A stretch of 64,000 nucleotides of DNA, from NCBI GenBank assembly GCA_914767715.1, contig OU612070.1, positions 11,423,501-11,487,500 of the forward strand, read 5' to 3'. The notes under the pieces are model-generated. The model searched no databases and had not been told where the DNA came from. It saw nothing but the letters and a program-made list of their open reading frames with translations. The first letter of the stretch is position 1; each line of letters begins with the position of its first letter. Both the position numbers and the translations under genes were made by a program. The DNA is from Membranipora membranacea (Eukaryota > Bryozoa > Gymnolaemata > Cheilostomatida > Membraniporidae). Of the stretch, positions 41,901 to 50,120 are shown piece after piece.

Positions 41901-43983
41901 CAATTTCATTGATCCCTAAGTGCATTTTGTCAGTTTTGGTGTTTGGACATAATCGGTGTGTTTACGATGTTGCGCAACCAGGGAGGCTGCCAACTCTTCA
42001 TTGTTTCAGTGCATCAATGTCCGTCCCAACACACTCATGCTTGTACTCAAAGCCAAACCAGTGCAGTGAGGTTTGCTTTCCATCAACTCATCGGTGCAAA
42101 GTCTCTTTCGCCAAGGCACCCGCCCCTTGTGCCATAGTTCACTACTCAAATTCACCGCATTGAGCATTATACAACTCATACACAAGTCAGAGAGTTGACT
42201 TTACACATATTGTTTTAAACACATTGTTTTCTTACCTGATCTACATAGAAAGCAGTGCCTCCTCTGATCTCTCTCCGCTGCTTTAGATCAGCTTCTGTTG
42301 TATCTCTGGAGAGGGACATATATTCGTGCTCTCGATTTGTCATCTCCTATTAATGAACAATAGCATCAAGTTATTGTTAAAGTTAAATGCATGTCTGACA
42401 TTGATACTGTTCTGAGCCCAATGGAACCTTCAGTCAAAGCCATTATCTTTTTCAAACTTGAGGTCAAGAAGACTGGCGCTGACGTCTGCTGAGCTCTCTT
42501 GCTAGAGCTATCAATTTATTTATAGCCTCATTTTTACATTCAGATCGTATTACTCTTCTTGATTTACTTTATTATTTACAATACTTACCAGATACATGAG
42601 GGCAATTCGCCGCCTCATTGGACCAGGACTGCCTATGAGAAACATGTCCTGTCCCAAAAGGTCCTTCTGCATCATCCATTTCAGATGAGAGAGGAGAGTC
42701 TGTGAGGTTTCACCTGGTACTGTAAAACACAGATGATGATATGAAAATACATCAAACTACAAAAGACAGTCGAATATTATTTTATCAACATTTCATGACT
42801 AAGACGAGCTGTCCCCCTCCCCGCCCAGAAGTTTAGTATTCTCAGCTATTAACAAATATGGTTAAAAAATTGAACACAATCACCGTCTGGGGTATTAGAA
42901 TCTTTGTCTATTATTTTCTATACTATACACATAGAGAGTGGGTATATGATGCAAGGTTTATATAGGTACTGATAGGTTAAGCATGTTTATGACAGCCAGA
43001 TGAATCAAACGAACCATCAGTGAAATTTTACTTACAGTATGACAGAGGCACTTTTTGTAGATGCTTAGAATTTCGTAGATCAATGGAAACGTTTCCTATT
43101 GTAACCTTGTCGCTGCCTGTAACATAAAACAACGATGACTGGTTTAGTGCCAACTAACACATTATGGTTACCTAGGCTTAATACATATATATGACAAGCT
43201 TTGAGCGGGTTTGGTAGTGGTGCACAGCAGATGTAGGCAACTTGGTATAATAAAAGTTAGCACTGACATCTGGTTGGGTTTGACTATTGTCTCTTGGGAA
43301 CTTGCTGACTATAAATCATCCATATATTTCGAAAATATATGCATGATATAGTTAGCTTGTCTTTATCGGTTGATGTGGTGGATTCTCCCTCCACCATCAC
43401 AATCCTACAAAGCTTGACCACAATTCAGTGGGAACACTCCTGATCAACAATCTTAACCCACTGAACGGTTTGTATAGTACCTATGAGTTGTAATTTTATT
43501 TACTGCTTGCAAACAAATGCCAAGCAAGGTATTAGGGTCCAAATATTCACAGGCTTGTAGTGAAAGCGCCTTGAATGGTTAAGTCTGAGATGATTATTAT
43601 TGATGACCTTGTCCTTGTTGATAATGCTGACAGTTACAGTAGTAATAGATCATTATGTCGCAGTAGAACCTCATTCATACAAGACATAGAGACCAAAGGG
43701 ATAGACAGAATATTCAGTTGATGCTACTCAGTTGGGCAAACAGTACTAGTAAGTAGTAGGTACTGTTAGCAAGGAGTGCTAATAGACATATCATATATAT
43801 ATATACTATAGGCCTATTACATTAGTAAGTAAGTTAGTTAGTGTAGTAAGTAGGTAGTCTTAGATCTAGCTAGTACTCACTTTTGCACCTATGGAGTAGA
43901 AGATTGGCCTTTCTAGCATGGTTCCTGAATACTTTCAGCCTTCTGTCAGCCTGAGACATCCTCAATGCTAGGCCTAACATCAT
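11934..43983 (-). CDS. VWA8: VWA8: triple AAA/MoxR-like ATPase with C-terminal VWA domain, 35 exons, complete
   Basis: Exons on the minus strand: 43881-43983, 43036-43116, 42589-42719, 42236-42346, 40946-41113, 38246-38410, 37644-37802, 37252-37356, 36673-36918, 35874-36112, 35301-35414, 34749-34986, 33020-33135, 32373-32580, 31514-31738, 30929-31064, 30173-30295, 29565-29770, 28635-28786, 28087-28192, 27239-27380, 21851-22065, 20573-20763, 20086-20208, 19392-19611, 18601-18742, 18025-18112, 17248-17440, 16067-16175, 15528-15637, 15024-15186, 13906-14053, 13331-13460, 12776-12949, 11934-12200. Lengths sum to 5547 nt, giving 1848 codons plus stop, with all phases consistent; human VWA8 is about 1.9 thousand residues. 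The ATG at 43983 (or 43980) opens a basic, acid-poor leader (MMLGLALRMSQADRRLKVF) suited to mitochondrial import, as known for the family. It is a matrix ATPase related to MoxR/dynein-like AAA proteins. Identification rests on collinear family landmarks, not a search. Confidence 0.95.
12205..12480. repeat. AT-rich low-complexity intronic tract
   Basis: Irregular repeats of AAATATATTAAAATA-type sequence just upstream of the last VWA8 exon. No gene seen. Confidence 0.7.
13491..13580. repeat. (AATC)n microsatellite with degenerate flanks
   Basis: A run of AATCAATCAATC grades into AAATAAATAAATG and ATCTATCAATC within a VWA8 intron. Confidence 0.8.
14404..14697 (-). mobile_element. tRNA-derived SINE family 2 inside imperfect terminal inverted repeats
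   Basis: On the minus strand, TAGCTCGATGGTAGCAGC (A-box-like) precedes GAGTACGAATCCC (B-box-like) at about 14510-14580. The unit is enclosed by CTACCGTAATA...CTTATA on the left and an inverted CCTATAGG..TATTACGGTAG on the right, about 290 bp apart. It may be a SINE captured by, or hybridised with, a MITE. No clear TSD was found. Confidence 0.45.
20847..21375. repeat. 184-bp tandem repeat, about 2.8 copies, in a VWA8 intron
   Basis: TAAGGAGTTGCCCTCATTTT recurs at 20851, 21035 and 21296. The first interval is 184 bp; the second is 261 bp because an extra 77-bp partial unit was duplicated. An isolated fragment of the same unit is at about 20362-20456. Minus-strand ORFs here are repeat artefacts. 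Confidence 0.9.
23145..24752 (+). CDS. FBXL-like F-box protein, intronless, nested in VWA8 intron 21
   Basis: A single open reading frame of 535 codons, ATG at 23145 (MGKVLSHMERTAAEN). The F-box is at about residues 28-78: LTLGSLHIELIIEILDYLDK, SLVSFAQTCSKMK, LWRDVKVS. The remainder has leucine-rich-repeat-like spacing (LPNITSLGLDL, IKSLQLEAV, LQALHLKG, LKVLILGR), pointing to an FBXL-type SCF ubiquitin-ligase substrate adaptor. A GATGGA microsatellite at about 24234-24279 encodes an acidic DG repeat. The lack of introns beside a 35-exon host suggests a retrocopy, but no poly(A) remnant or TSD was verified. A TTG codon 21 nt upstream is in frame but ATG is preferred. The specific orthologue is not recognised. 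Confidence 0.85.
   Translation: MGKVLSHMERTAAENDTTGVADTEGQQLTLGSLHIELIIEILDYLDKQSLVSFAQTCSKMKNLAYSPQLWRDVKVSISKYPLKQIDAVSAKSFRMRQIATMLISDDHVNAYQPIKNSFKTRIGQSLQTCSSYLDVTHMLVYRKEGLYWTDRLDKSYPLIEPHQLAQFTQLRCLHLEHRFIAHIVQLLNLHRKLKSWLPSLVNLEQLTYKSRVFSMEEFSVDDLKELYELDYTTIILTSLPKLKMLTVEEVHATEYPNRDLMREAFAKAKLPTWSNKNTLPLECLRISVPYFWRNLQNLRDRLPNITSLGLDLRNPLPIAEILKATPQIKSLQLEAVERLNFELAQVTSNLQALHLKGWIWMRGDGDGDGDGDGDGDGQVPCYALSRQKENDSEAHSNLHLLELDDESHRGSNLPISANLCQVISQVQSLKVLILGRKSTLELASTSRAKFFEAIQTLHQLQSLLGVECKDASEDLPQSLRYITTSKDAGSTTPKQTLLELTDVGTRRIRRNSPKWHEAYGTRYWTETGRMTDMEL
24234..24279 (+). repeat. GATGGA coding microsatellite (Asp-Gly repeat)
   Basis: About eight hexamer units in frame inside the F-box gene encode alternating Asp-Gly. 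Length changes would keep the frame, so it is probably polymorphic. Confidence 0.85.
25051..25311 (-). pseudogene. LINE-type reverse transcriptase C-terminal tail remnant
   Basis: An 86-codon open stretch with NHEYNTRSNKLKIIKT and RGGRSLLSNDIALFNNI resembles the terminal 'YNTR...' region of non-LTR retrotransposon proteins. It opens in noncoding sequence, so it is read as decayed LINE sequence downstream of the nested F-box gene. Confidence 0.5.
25628..25678. repeat. 51-bp imperfect palindrome
   Basis: Arms TGATGGTTTAACCAGAGACT and AGTCTCTGGTATAACATCA face each other around GATATC, with one indel and a few mismatches. No flanking TSD was found. Confidence 0.7.
26767..27081 (-). pseudogene. 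LINE reverse-transcriptase fragment
   Basis: An open stretch with IYYSFFYAHLIYGLEFWG, then LRPIQTLQKNALRIM and MLFEYRTLK, the layout of the thumb/C-terminal part of Jockey/CR1-like LINE polymerases. It is truncated at both ends. About 1.5 kb separates it from the 25051-25311 tail fragment on the same strand. Confidence 0.65.
27611..27730. mobile_element. 120-bp foldback element/MITE
   Basis: CAACCTGGTTT at the left end is mirrored by AAACCAGGTTG at the right end. The arms continue as CGATTCGCTTTGTA against TACAAAGCGAATCG, leaving a 15-nt loop. It lies in the intron between VWA8 exons 20 and 21. Confidence 0.75.
28635..31738 (-). other. VWA8: VWA8 AAA module 3 (intact Walker A and B)
   Basis: Exons 15-19, residues about 729-1008. 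The Walker A VGNQGVGKNK (about 749-758) is followed by REYIQLHRDTTVQTL. The Walker B VLVIDEADKAPTN (about 812-824) and HPDFRMIVLANRPGFPFLGN complete the module, which is the best-conserved ATPase module here. Confidence 0.9.
28882..29064 (+). mobile_element. MITE, TCTTTCAATT family, copy B
   Basis: GGGAGTCTTTCAATTAAAAA at the left and AATTCAAAGACCCTCC at the right, with the family core GAGCGATGTGATAG...AAAGCATCGCTCATT. It is shorter than copy A and lies in a VWA8 intron. Confidence 0.6.
31812..31945 (+). mobile_element. tRNA-derived SINE, family 1, copy 2
   Basis: A box in GATGGCGTAATCGGTAAGC and B box in GTGCGAGTCCCAC, followed by the GGGGGAGCTT..GGTTGATTGTTCCAGCCCCC tail shared with the 6870 copy. 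It lies in a VWA8 intron, antisense to the host. Confidence 0.65.
33551..34357 (+). pseudogene. small secreted-protein gene nested in a VWA8 intron, with in-frame TAA
   Basis: Exon 1 (33551-33623) encodes a clear signal peptide (MTAMFTLTLFLALISLTNSA) and ends at GTAAGT in phase 1. Exon 2 starts at 34107 after TTATCATTTGCAG and matches the phase. The frame runs to an in-frame TAA at 34202-34204, giving a 56-residue product. The same frame then continues for 50 more sense codons (PPSPVPGTQEPPIL, LLEQLRERYDCLVELLLKC) to TGA at 34355-34357, which looks protein-like. Possibilities are a recent nonsense mutation, stop-codon readthrough, or a missed small intron. The family is not recognised. Confidence 0.6.
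34749..36918 (-). other. VWA8: VWA8 AAA module 2 (intact Walker A)
   Basis: Exons 9-12, residues about 342-620. The Walker A GPKGCGKST (about 421-429) is split across the exon 9/10 junction. Downstream are LLYQDMTSRDLLQQR, the Walker B-like HIAILDGLHRIN, and the sensor-region segment HPSFRLIALAEPP. Confidence 0.85.
36468..36655 (+). mobile_element. MITE, TCTTTCAATT family, copy C (diverged)
   Basis: It shares GAGTGAGCGAGACCTGCTA, AACAAATTTGCCTAATTG and GAGCATCGCTCATTCTAATT with the other copies. The left terminus is eroded (AGGAGGTCTTACATTC). It abuts VWA8 exon 9. Confidence 0.55.
39074..39507 (+). repeat. 5' LTR
   Basis: 434 bp, TG...CA bounded. It matches the downstream LTR with no difference found on visual comparison. 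Confidence 0.9.
39510..39543 (+). promoter_or_regulatory. primer-binding site complementary to a tRNA-Ser-like 3' end (unusually long)
   Basis: The reverse complement reads CCA end, discriminator G, acceptor strand TCGCAGC, a full T arm (GTAGG-TTCGAAC-CCTAC) and then CCCGCG, like a tRNA-Ser long variable arm. Complementarity covers about 34 nt, whereas most LTR elements use about 18. Confidence 0.75.
39558..39860 (+). CDS. unrecognised 100-codon ORF of the LTR element
   Basis: ATG-initiated 50 nt after the 5' LTR. It is acidic and helical (MSSKGERELTEETGVRAS..., AMEGEVQELW, ERQAEEAAAENQ) with a likely coiled coil. The position suits the start of a gag-like protein, but no zinc knuckle or capsid signature is visible. 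It may be a vestige of the parent element. Confidence 0.4.
   Translation: MSSKGERELTEETGVRASDGCDPKTLEAYGVIAAMEGEVQELWCVDRRQTEDFGHLERQAEEAAAENQTKMVNGKQVNGDEGRNELLWRIEMETLQLRRL
40507..40940 (+). repeat. 3' LTR
   Basis: 434-bp copy of the 5' LTR. Its last base is 5 bp from the end of VWA8 exon 5. Confidence 0.9.
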
Positions 43984-44415
43984 GTGTGTTATCACTGATA
44001 ACAGGTTGCTCTCCAAGCAAAAATCATGGACTTTGCACCTTCATTTTGGATTCTCTGCATTACATGATACACCAGCCCCATAAATTGACCTGACATAATG
44101 TAGCCTCTGCTTCATCAATTCTTAAGATGTATAGATTATTTATATTGTATCATACTGCTGGGCTGAAGTCTATAATTCAAAGCTATTTCTCATGGCTCAG
44201 TTATTAACTTTTCCGACTATTCAGTTTTTGTATTGTGAAGTGTAATTAGTCAAGACTGTCAAAAGCCCTTTCATTGGAGGATAAAGACACTTTTATGAAT
44301 GAAATGCTGTGGAGAGACAAATCCTTGCTGATACATGTGTAACATTTTATAATCACCCTCCCTGATCAATGAAGAGGGAGTTCATTGCCCTGATATAATA
44401 ACAATATCAAAATAT

Positions 44416-44510
44416 GGAGGCAGTGGTGGCTCAGTTGGTAAAAGAGCTGGTACTTCAGTATGCAAGGTCATGGGTTTGAAACCCACTTCAGTCCATCGAC
44501 TACTGGATTT
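44416..44510 (+). mobile_element. tRNA-derived SINE head, family 3
   Basis: A box GGTGGCTCAGTTGGTAA and B box GGGTTTGAAACCCAC are spaced as in a tRNA, but acceptor-stem pairing is absent. The unit probably extends about 120 bp further as a SINE body. Confidence 0.55.
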
Positions 44511-45676
44511 TGGACCTCCTTGCAAACAGAAAGCATCCCGGCGCAGAAATTGCTGCTGAAACTGCAAATATCTTGCCGCCCATGCTTCGGAATGTGGCGT
44601 GTGATATGACCATCTGATTTTAATCAACCATCATATTTTGTATCCAGTTTATCTTAGCTCAATTTGACAAGGTTTATTGTGTACACATGTCAGCGAGCGA
44701 GTGAGTGGGTTGTAAAGACAGGCTGCACTTGTTCCAAATGACCGCCATGCCGCAAAGGCTTCTGTATGATAAAATTTGACTAATTCTGTTCATAACAAAT
44801 AATAGCTCTCTCCCTAGCAGTGAGTAGTTTGACTTTATCTTTGTGACTTACTCTCTAGAGTGTGTTTTAATATTTTTGATTGTGGCGCCAACAATAGAAA
44901 ACATAATTATTAGTGTTGTGTTGTAGGAAAGAAAATTGGAAACTCTGTGCCTTCTGTATTCACGCAGTTAGAATCAGTTTTGCACTATTTGTCGGCAGAG
45001 CAGTCCTCTCAAAATAAATATACCATCTGCACTATTTATTTGAAAATCCATCCATACTTAACAGAGAAATAAGACAAGTTTACAGTCTGTTTGAATATTG
45101 GAGTTGCTTTCTCAGTGACAAAGGGAGCATAACTCTTAGTTGCCTCAAAACTTTTAATTGGCTTCAAGCTCCCTTTCAAAAGGTGCAGTTAGGAATAAAT
45201 TCAAACAAGACTGCTTTCAATCAGTTTTTGTCACTAATTTTTGCAATCATTCAGGGCTCATTTCTAATCGAGTTTCCCATAGTTATTACAAACAATAATA
45301 TCAATTTATTGACATTGACAGAGCACCCACCACCAGAGTGGCACAATGTCACAAAAAAGACAGGATGATGTACAACCATAAACAAATTATGCTCCTTGTT
45401 TTGTATATATTGACATTTATTTATATCCTTTGTTGATTTTATAATAAAAATTGTTGGTCATGAGCAGTTAAAAAATAGCTGAGATATCATCATTTTGAGA
45501 TATACATCGGTGGAACATAACTTTAACATCAGAATTAGATATTATCATGAGAATACACAGAATATGTAGGAACCTGTAATAGTATATTTAGTCATCACAC
45601 AGTATAGTTCTATTTGTAGCTGTTTATATTATTTATAATTACACAGGGATGTCTGTAATCACTGGTCATCCCAGCG

Positions 45677-45745
45677 GGTGGGGGGGGGGGAGTCTTTACA
45701 TTAAAAATATTCCTCCTTTATCTCTAATTGAAAGACCCCCACCCT
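45677..45745. mobile_element. very short TCTTTCAATT-family MITE (about 65 bp)
   Basis: GGGGAGTCTTTACATTAAAA and TCTAATTGAAAGACCCCC form inverted ends of the same family as the approximately 180-260 bp copies, with almost no internal sequence. Confidence 0.45.
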
Positions 45746-46669
45746 AGACCAAGTTTGGTCCTTTTGCCTGAATTTGAAATTGCTCCCGATCCACAGGTCA
45801 CGCCGCAGCGGCGTGACCGGTGTAAGGAAGCAACTGGAATGCAGGCAAATGGATAAAATTTGATCTACCCCACCTGATCAAAAGGGGCCATTATTGGACA
45901 CGAGACCATTGTACTGGTAGAGTGGTATCATTATCCCTCCGCCCGGGCGATGTCAGGGGATTGTTGGTCGGCTGCTATCAATAAGTGGTGCGCTTTGACC
46001 CCAAAATCTATATATTGTAGCTGCCTACACCCCTCCCCATATACATAGGATTTCTACTCCTAACAGTGCATTTCTACGGCCCCCGCCCCTAGAACAACAC
46101 AGATTGAGCTTCCTAATCTGCTCAAGGTAAAACATGTTAAAGTTAAATAAATCTCATCTTACCCCCCAAAAAAATGCCTTATCCTTTCTTCATTATCTCT
46201 GCTTTTTTTTAATTTCTACTGCATATTATTTACATATTAATTCCATCTTTTTTTTCTATCTAATTCGATTGCACTATTTATGTTCTTAACATCATCGTTA
46301 GCAATAAACACTTATTATTTGTTTTAAGTGATGCAATTGAGGTAAATAAATGAAAATACCATATTATGATATAAGTATTATTGTTATTATTGTTATTATA
46401 CTGTACTAATCTATAATGGCAGAACTAACCACATAACTAGCATTATGCGCAATATAACCACTGGGTGATGAAAAAACAACATTGCCTTGCAATGATACAG
46501 CTCAGCTCTCTCCATATTCGGCAATACAAAAATAAACCTGAGATAAGATCCAATACGACCGTCCCATACTGATCGGAGCCCAAGTGTAAAAGTCACAAAG
46601 ACTAAGCTTAATTCAGTCAAGCTCGTTAATCATATCAAGCTTACCAACCAGAGTAAAACCAGACTGCAT

Positions 46670-47045
46670 ACTAACCAGACTACAGTGCTAACCAGACTAC
46701 AGCGCTAACCAGACTACATACTGACCAGACTACATACTGACCATACTACATACTGACCAGACTACATACTGACCAGACTACATACTGACCAGACCACATA
46801 CTGACCAGACTACATACTGACCAGACTACAACCCTAACCAGACTAAATTCAGACCAGATACTATACTAACCAGACTACACACGGACTAGACTACATACTG
46901 ACTAGACTACATACTGACCAGACTACATACTGACTAAACTACATGCTGACCAGACTACATAATGACCAGACTACAGCGCTAACCAGACTACAGCGCTAAC
47001 CAGACTACAGCGCTAACCAGACTACAATCATCTAACCAGACTACA
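46670..47045. repeat. 16/17-bp satellite, heterogeneous array
   Basis: Interleaved units ACCAGACTACATACTG (16 bp) and ACCAGACTACAGCGCTA (17 bp), with many point variants. Confidence 0.85.
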
Positions 47046-47089
47046 TTCTAACTATCACAATGATATCACTTCCATGACTTCCATGACCA

Positions 47090-47270
47090 GTTGTACAGGA
47101 TGCTATAAAGCGCTAAGACTGTACATCACTCAGATTATTGCGGTCGTGAGTGATGTTCATGTCAGTATGAACATCACTCACGACCTGTGACACAGGATAC
47201 TGAATTTCAGTGCTAAGCTGTGCCTCTATCAATAATCTGCGATCATGTGGAGCTCCAAGTGATATCTTAC
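47090..47270. repeat. spacer module with 19-bp-stem hairpin
   Basis: A non-satellite module (TGTACAGGATGCTATAAAGC...CCAAGTGATATCTTACC) contains a perfect 19-bp inverted repeat (47142-47160 with 47167-47185, loop GTCAGT). A related module is at about 49795-49975 (one stem mismatch) and a degenerate one at about 50165-50330. The end of the module alone recurs at about 47970-48046 and 48150-48245. Confidence 0.8.
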
Positions 47271-47945
47271 CAGACTACAGCGCTAACCAGACTACAGCGC
47301 TAACCAGACTACAGCGCTAACCGGACTACAGCGCTAACCGGACTACAGCGCTAACCGGACTACAGCGCTAACCAGACTACAGCGCTAACCAGACTACAGC
47401 GCTAACCGGACTACAGCGCTAACCGGACTACAGCGCTAACCGGACTACAGCGCTAACCGGACTACAGCGCTAACCGGACTACAGCGCTAACCGGACTACA
47501 GCGCTAACCGGACTACAGCGCTAACGGACTACAGCGCTAACCAGACTACAGCGCTAACCAGACTACAGCGCTAACCGGACTACAGCGCTAACCGGACTAC
47601 AGCGCTAACCGGACTACAGCGCTAACCGGACTACAGCGCTAACCGGACTACAGCGCTAACCGGACTACAGCGCTAACCGGACTACAGCGCTAACCAGACT
47701 ACAGCGCTAACCAGACTACAGCGCTAACCAGACTACAGCGCTAACCAGACTACAGCGCTAACCGGACTACAGCGCTAACCGGACTACAGCGCTAACCAGA
47801 CTACAGCGCTAACCAGACTACAGCGCTAACCAGACTACAGCGCTAATCAGACTACAGGGCTAACCAGACTACAGCGCTAACCAGACTACAGCGCTAACCA
47901 GACTACAGCGCTAACCAGACTACAGCGCTAACCGGACTACATACT
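47268..47945. repeat. 17-bp satellite main array, about 39 copies
   Basis: Tandem CTACAGCGCTAACCAGA units, near-perfect. CCAGA and CCGGA versions occur in blocks, giving a higher-order pattern. Each unit contains the palindrome AGCGCT. Confidence 0.95.
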
Positions 47946-48044
47946 GACCATGATAGTCTGACCTACACATGGGATACCTATCCTCAGTGCTAAGCTGTGC
48001 CTCTATCAATAATCTGCGATCATGTGGAGCTCCAAGCGATATCT

Positions 48045-48145
48045 TACCAGACTACAGCGCTAACCAGACTACAGCGCTAACCAGACTACAGCGCTAACCA
48101 GACTACAGCGCTAACAAGACTACAGCGCTAACCAGACTACATACT
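48045..48145. repeat. 17-bp satellite short array
   Basis: About six units of the same 17-mer between two copies of the spacer-module end. Confidence 0.9.
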
Positions 48146-48739
48146 GACCATGATAGTCTGACCTACACATGGAATACCTATCCTCAGTGCTAAGCTGTGC
48201 CTCTCTCAATAATCTGTGATCATGTGAAGCTCCAAGTGATATATGCATATAGCCAAGGTTGATCTCAATCAATAAAACTCCCCTTGAAGCTTCTATACTG
48301 GGGAAGTGTCTCAATCTGTTAGACGGCAATAGAAAGAATTCCAAGCGCAGAGACATCAGAGAGAATAGATACAACAAGCAGTATTTAACATGTTGTCTCT
48401 CACATGAGAACAGACTATTCCATCACTAAAGAACATTAAGGTTCTGTTCAGTCCCGACAACACTCGCAAAAAGCCAACAGCAAATTTGAAAATGCTTTCT
48501 AGCATCAGTCCAGCCTCAATTACACGGGGAATAAATTTGTGCGCTTCCTATCAGCTGAGGCGTATCAGCGTAAAGGGAACTTTCCAGTTTACTTAGGCCC
48601 GGCGAACGCTTAAAAATAGAAGCCAGGAGAGATGATCAGTCACAGGCCTACCAGAAAGATAACTTACATACTCATAGCTATACGGCTCATTGGTCATACT
48701 CAAAAATACATGCATATCTTAACAGAACGTAGAACTTCA

Positions 48740-48870
48740 TAACTTCATAAGACTTGCTAGAACTTTATAGGTCTTGATAGAACTTCATAGGAATTGATAG
48801 AACTTCATAGGATGTCATGCATAATATATATTCAGAGAACATCATACAATGTTATAGAATATTCATAGAA
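48740..48870. repeat. degenerate short tandem repeat
   Basis: Units like GAACTTCATAGGACTTGATA repeat irregularly and decay into TTATAGAATATTCATAGAA. Confidence 0.6.
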
Positions 48871-49974
48871 GGTTATATCCACATGGAACGTCCTAAAATA
48901 TACAATTTGTCAATGCGTCTCAGAAGTTTTGTTGAGTTGGTGAAATGACTATTATTTTCATATTATTTATTGGAGGTGGTACCACCAACAAGCCAATGGA
49001 GACTCTTTTCTTGTGAATGCTCTCATACATTTAGCCATAAGTTGGGTGGGTTGTAAACCCCTAATTCAACCCTTGCCTACAACCTTTATGCTATAAAGAA
49101 AAATCCTAAAGTAGGATTTCACATGAATGAGTGAACTTGTTTCAGTACCTTATATAGCATGCAAGTAAACCAGGCTTTGCAGGTACTGTATCTTGCATAA
49201 GACATCTAGTTGTTATTTTTAACCTTTTTAAGGTCATGAATTTATATAATGTATTTATGTGATTACTATCATTGTTGTTATTCTTAAGACTTGGTGCTTC
49301 CAAAGAGCAAATGACTCCAAAAAGGTATGCAGGTGGTTATTTCCCTGAACGCTAGTTATCTCAGTATCCCAGGGAACATAAGCTTGAGAAGACTTCTAAT
49401 TCAGGTAGAGAAGAACTTGACACAGGTAGGTCTTGACACATCGAATAAATTACAAGACTTGCCTGCGAATAGCACAGTGTGCACCAAAACGGAGATCAAC
49501 AGGTCGACGCTCTATACAATCTATTTGCACATTCGATACCAATCTAGTAGTACTGTACTGCCCTACTACAAAACAAGAGAGGCAGAGGCTGGAAGATGAA
49601 GATGGGACAGCATTACTTACATGGTTGTATATCTGTCATAATATCATGAATCACTCTTGCGTAGCTTCTAAAAACTGCTGAGCTAAACACCAAGGCACCG
49701 TTTCCATCAGCAGTACTTAGCATTATCACATCAGCCCAGCCCATCTTCAGAGGATCAAACAACAATTATGATATCACTTGTACACCTCAGACACGACCAG
49801 TTGTACAGGATGCTATAAAGCGCTAAGACTGTACATCACTCAGATTCTTGCGGTCATGAGTGATGTTCATGTCAGTATGAACATCACTCACGACCCGTGA
49901 CACAGGATACTGAAAGTGCTAAGCTGTGCCTCTCTCAATAATCTGCGATCATGTGAAGCTCCAAGTGATATCTT

Positions 49975-50120
49975 ACCAGACTACAGCGCTAACCAGACTA
50001 CAACGCTAACCAGACTACAGCGCTAACCAGACTACAGCGCTAACCAGACAAAAACGCTAACCAGACTACAACGCTAACCAGGCTACAGCGCTAACCAGGC
50101 TACAGCGCTAACCAGACTAC
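49975..50120. repeat. 17-bp satellite short array, diverged
   Basis: About eight units with substitutions (CAACGC, CCAGGC, CAAAAACGC), following another hairpin module. Confidence 0.9.

Larger units (their letters stand above)
38246..42719 (-). other. VWA8: VWA8 AAA module 1 (degenerate P-loop)
   Basis: Exons 3-6, residues about 62-253. The P-loop position reads IGSPGPMRRR (about 90-99) with no Lys-Ser/Thr, so nucleotide binding at this site is probably altered. This degeneracy is expected for the family. The Walker B position is VLVLEGIEKAERN. The exons continue through NVLPVLNNLLENREMQLEDG and FRVIALGLPIPRYQGNPLDP, typical of VWA8 and MoxR-like ATPases. Confidence 0.85.
43984..46650. other. 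region upstream of VWA8 start; no further gene recognised
   Basis: It should contain the VWA8 promoter and 5' UTR. TTATCAG just upstream of the ATG could be an acceptor, so a 5' UTR intron is possible. A SINE and a short MITE-like segment lie here. No other coding signal was seen. Confidence 0.5.

Noticed and set aside
44416-44490. Functional tRNA gene
   Set aside because: A and B boxes are present but the acceptor and anticodon stems do not pair, so it was called a SINE head.
46670-50120. CRISPR-like array
   Set aside because: Units are directly adjacent 17-mers without unique spacers, in a eukaryotic intron-rich context, so this is a satellite.
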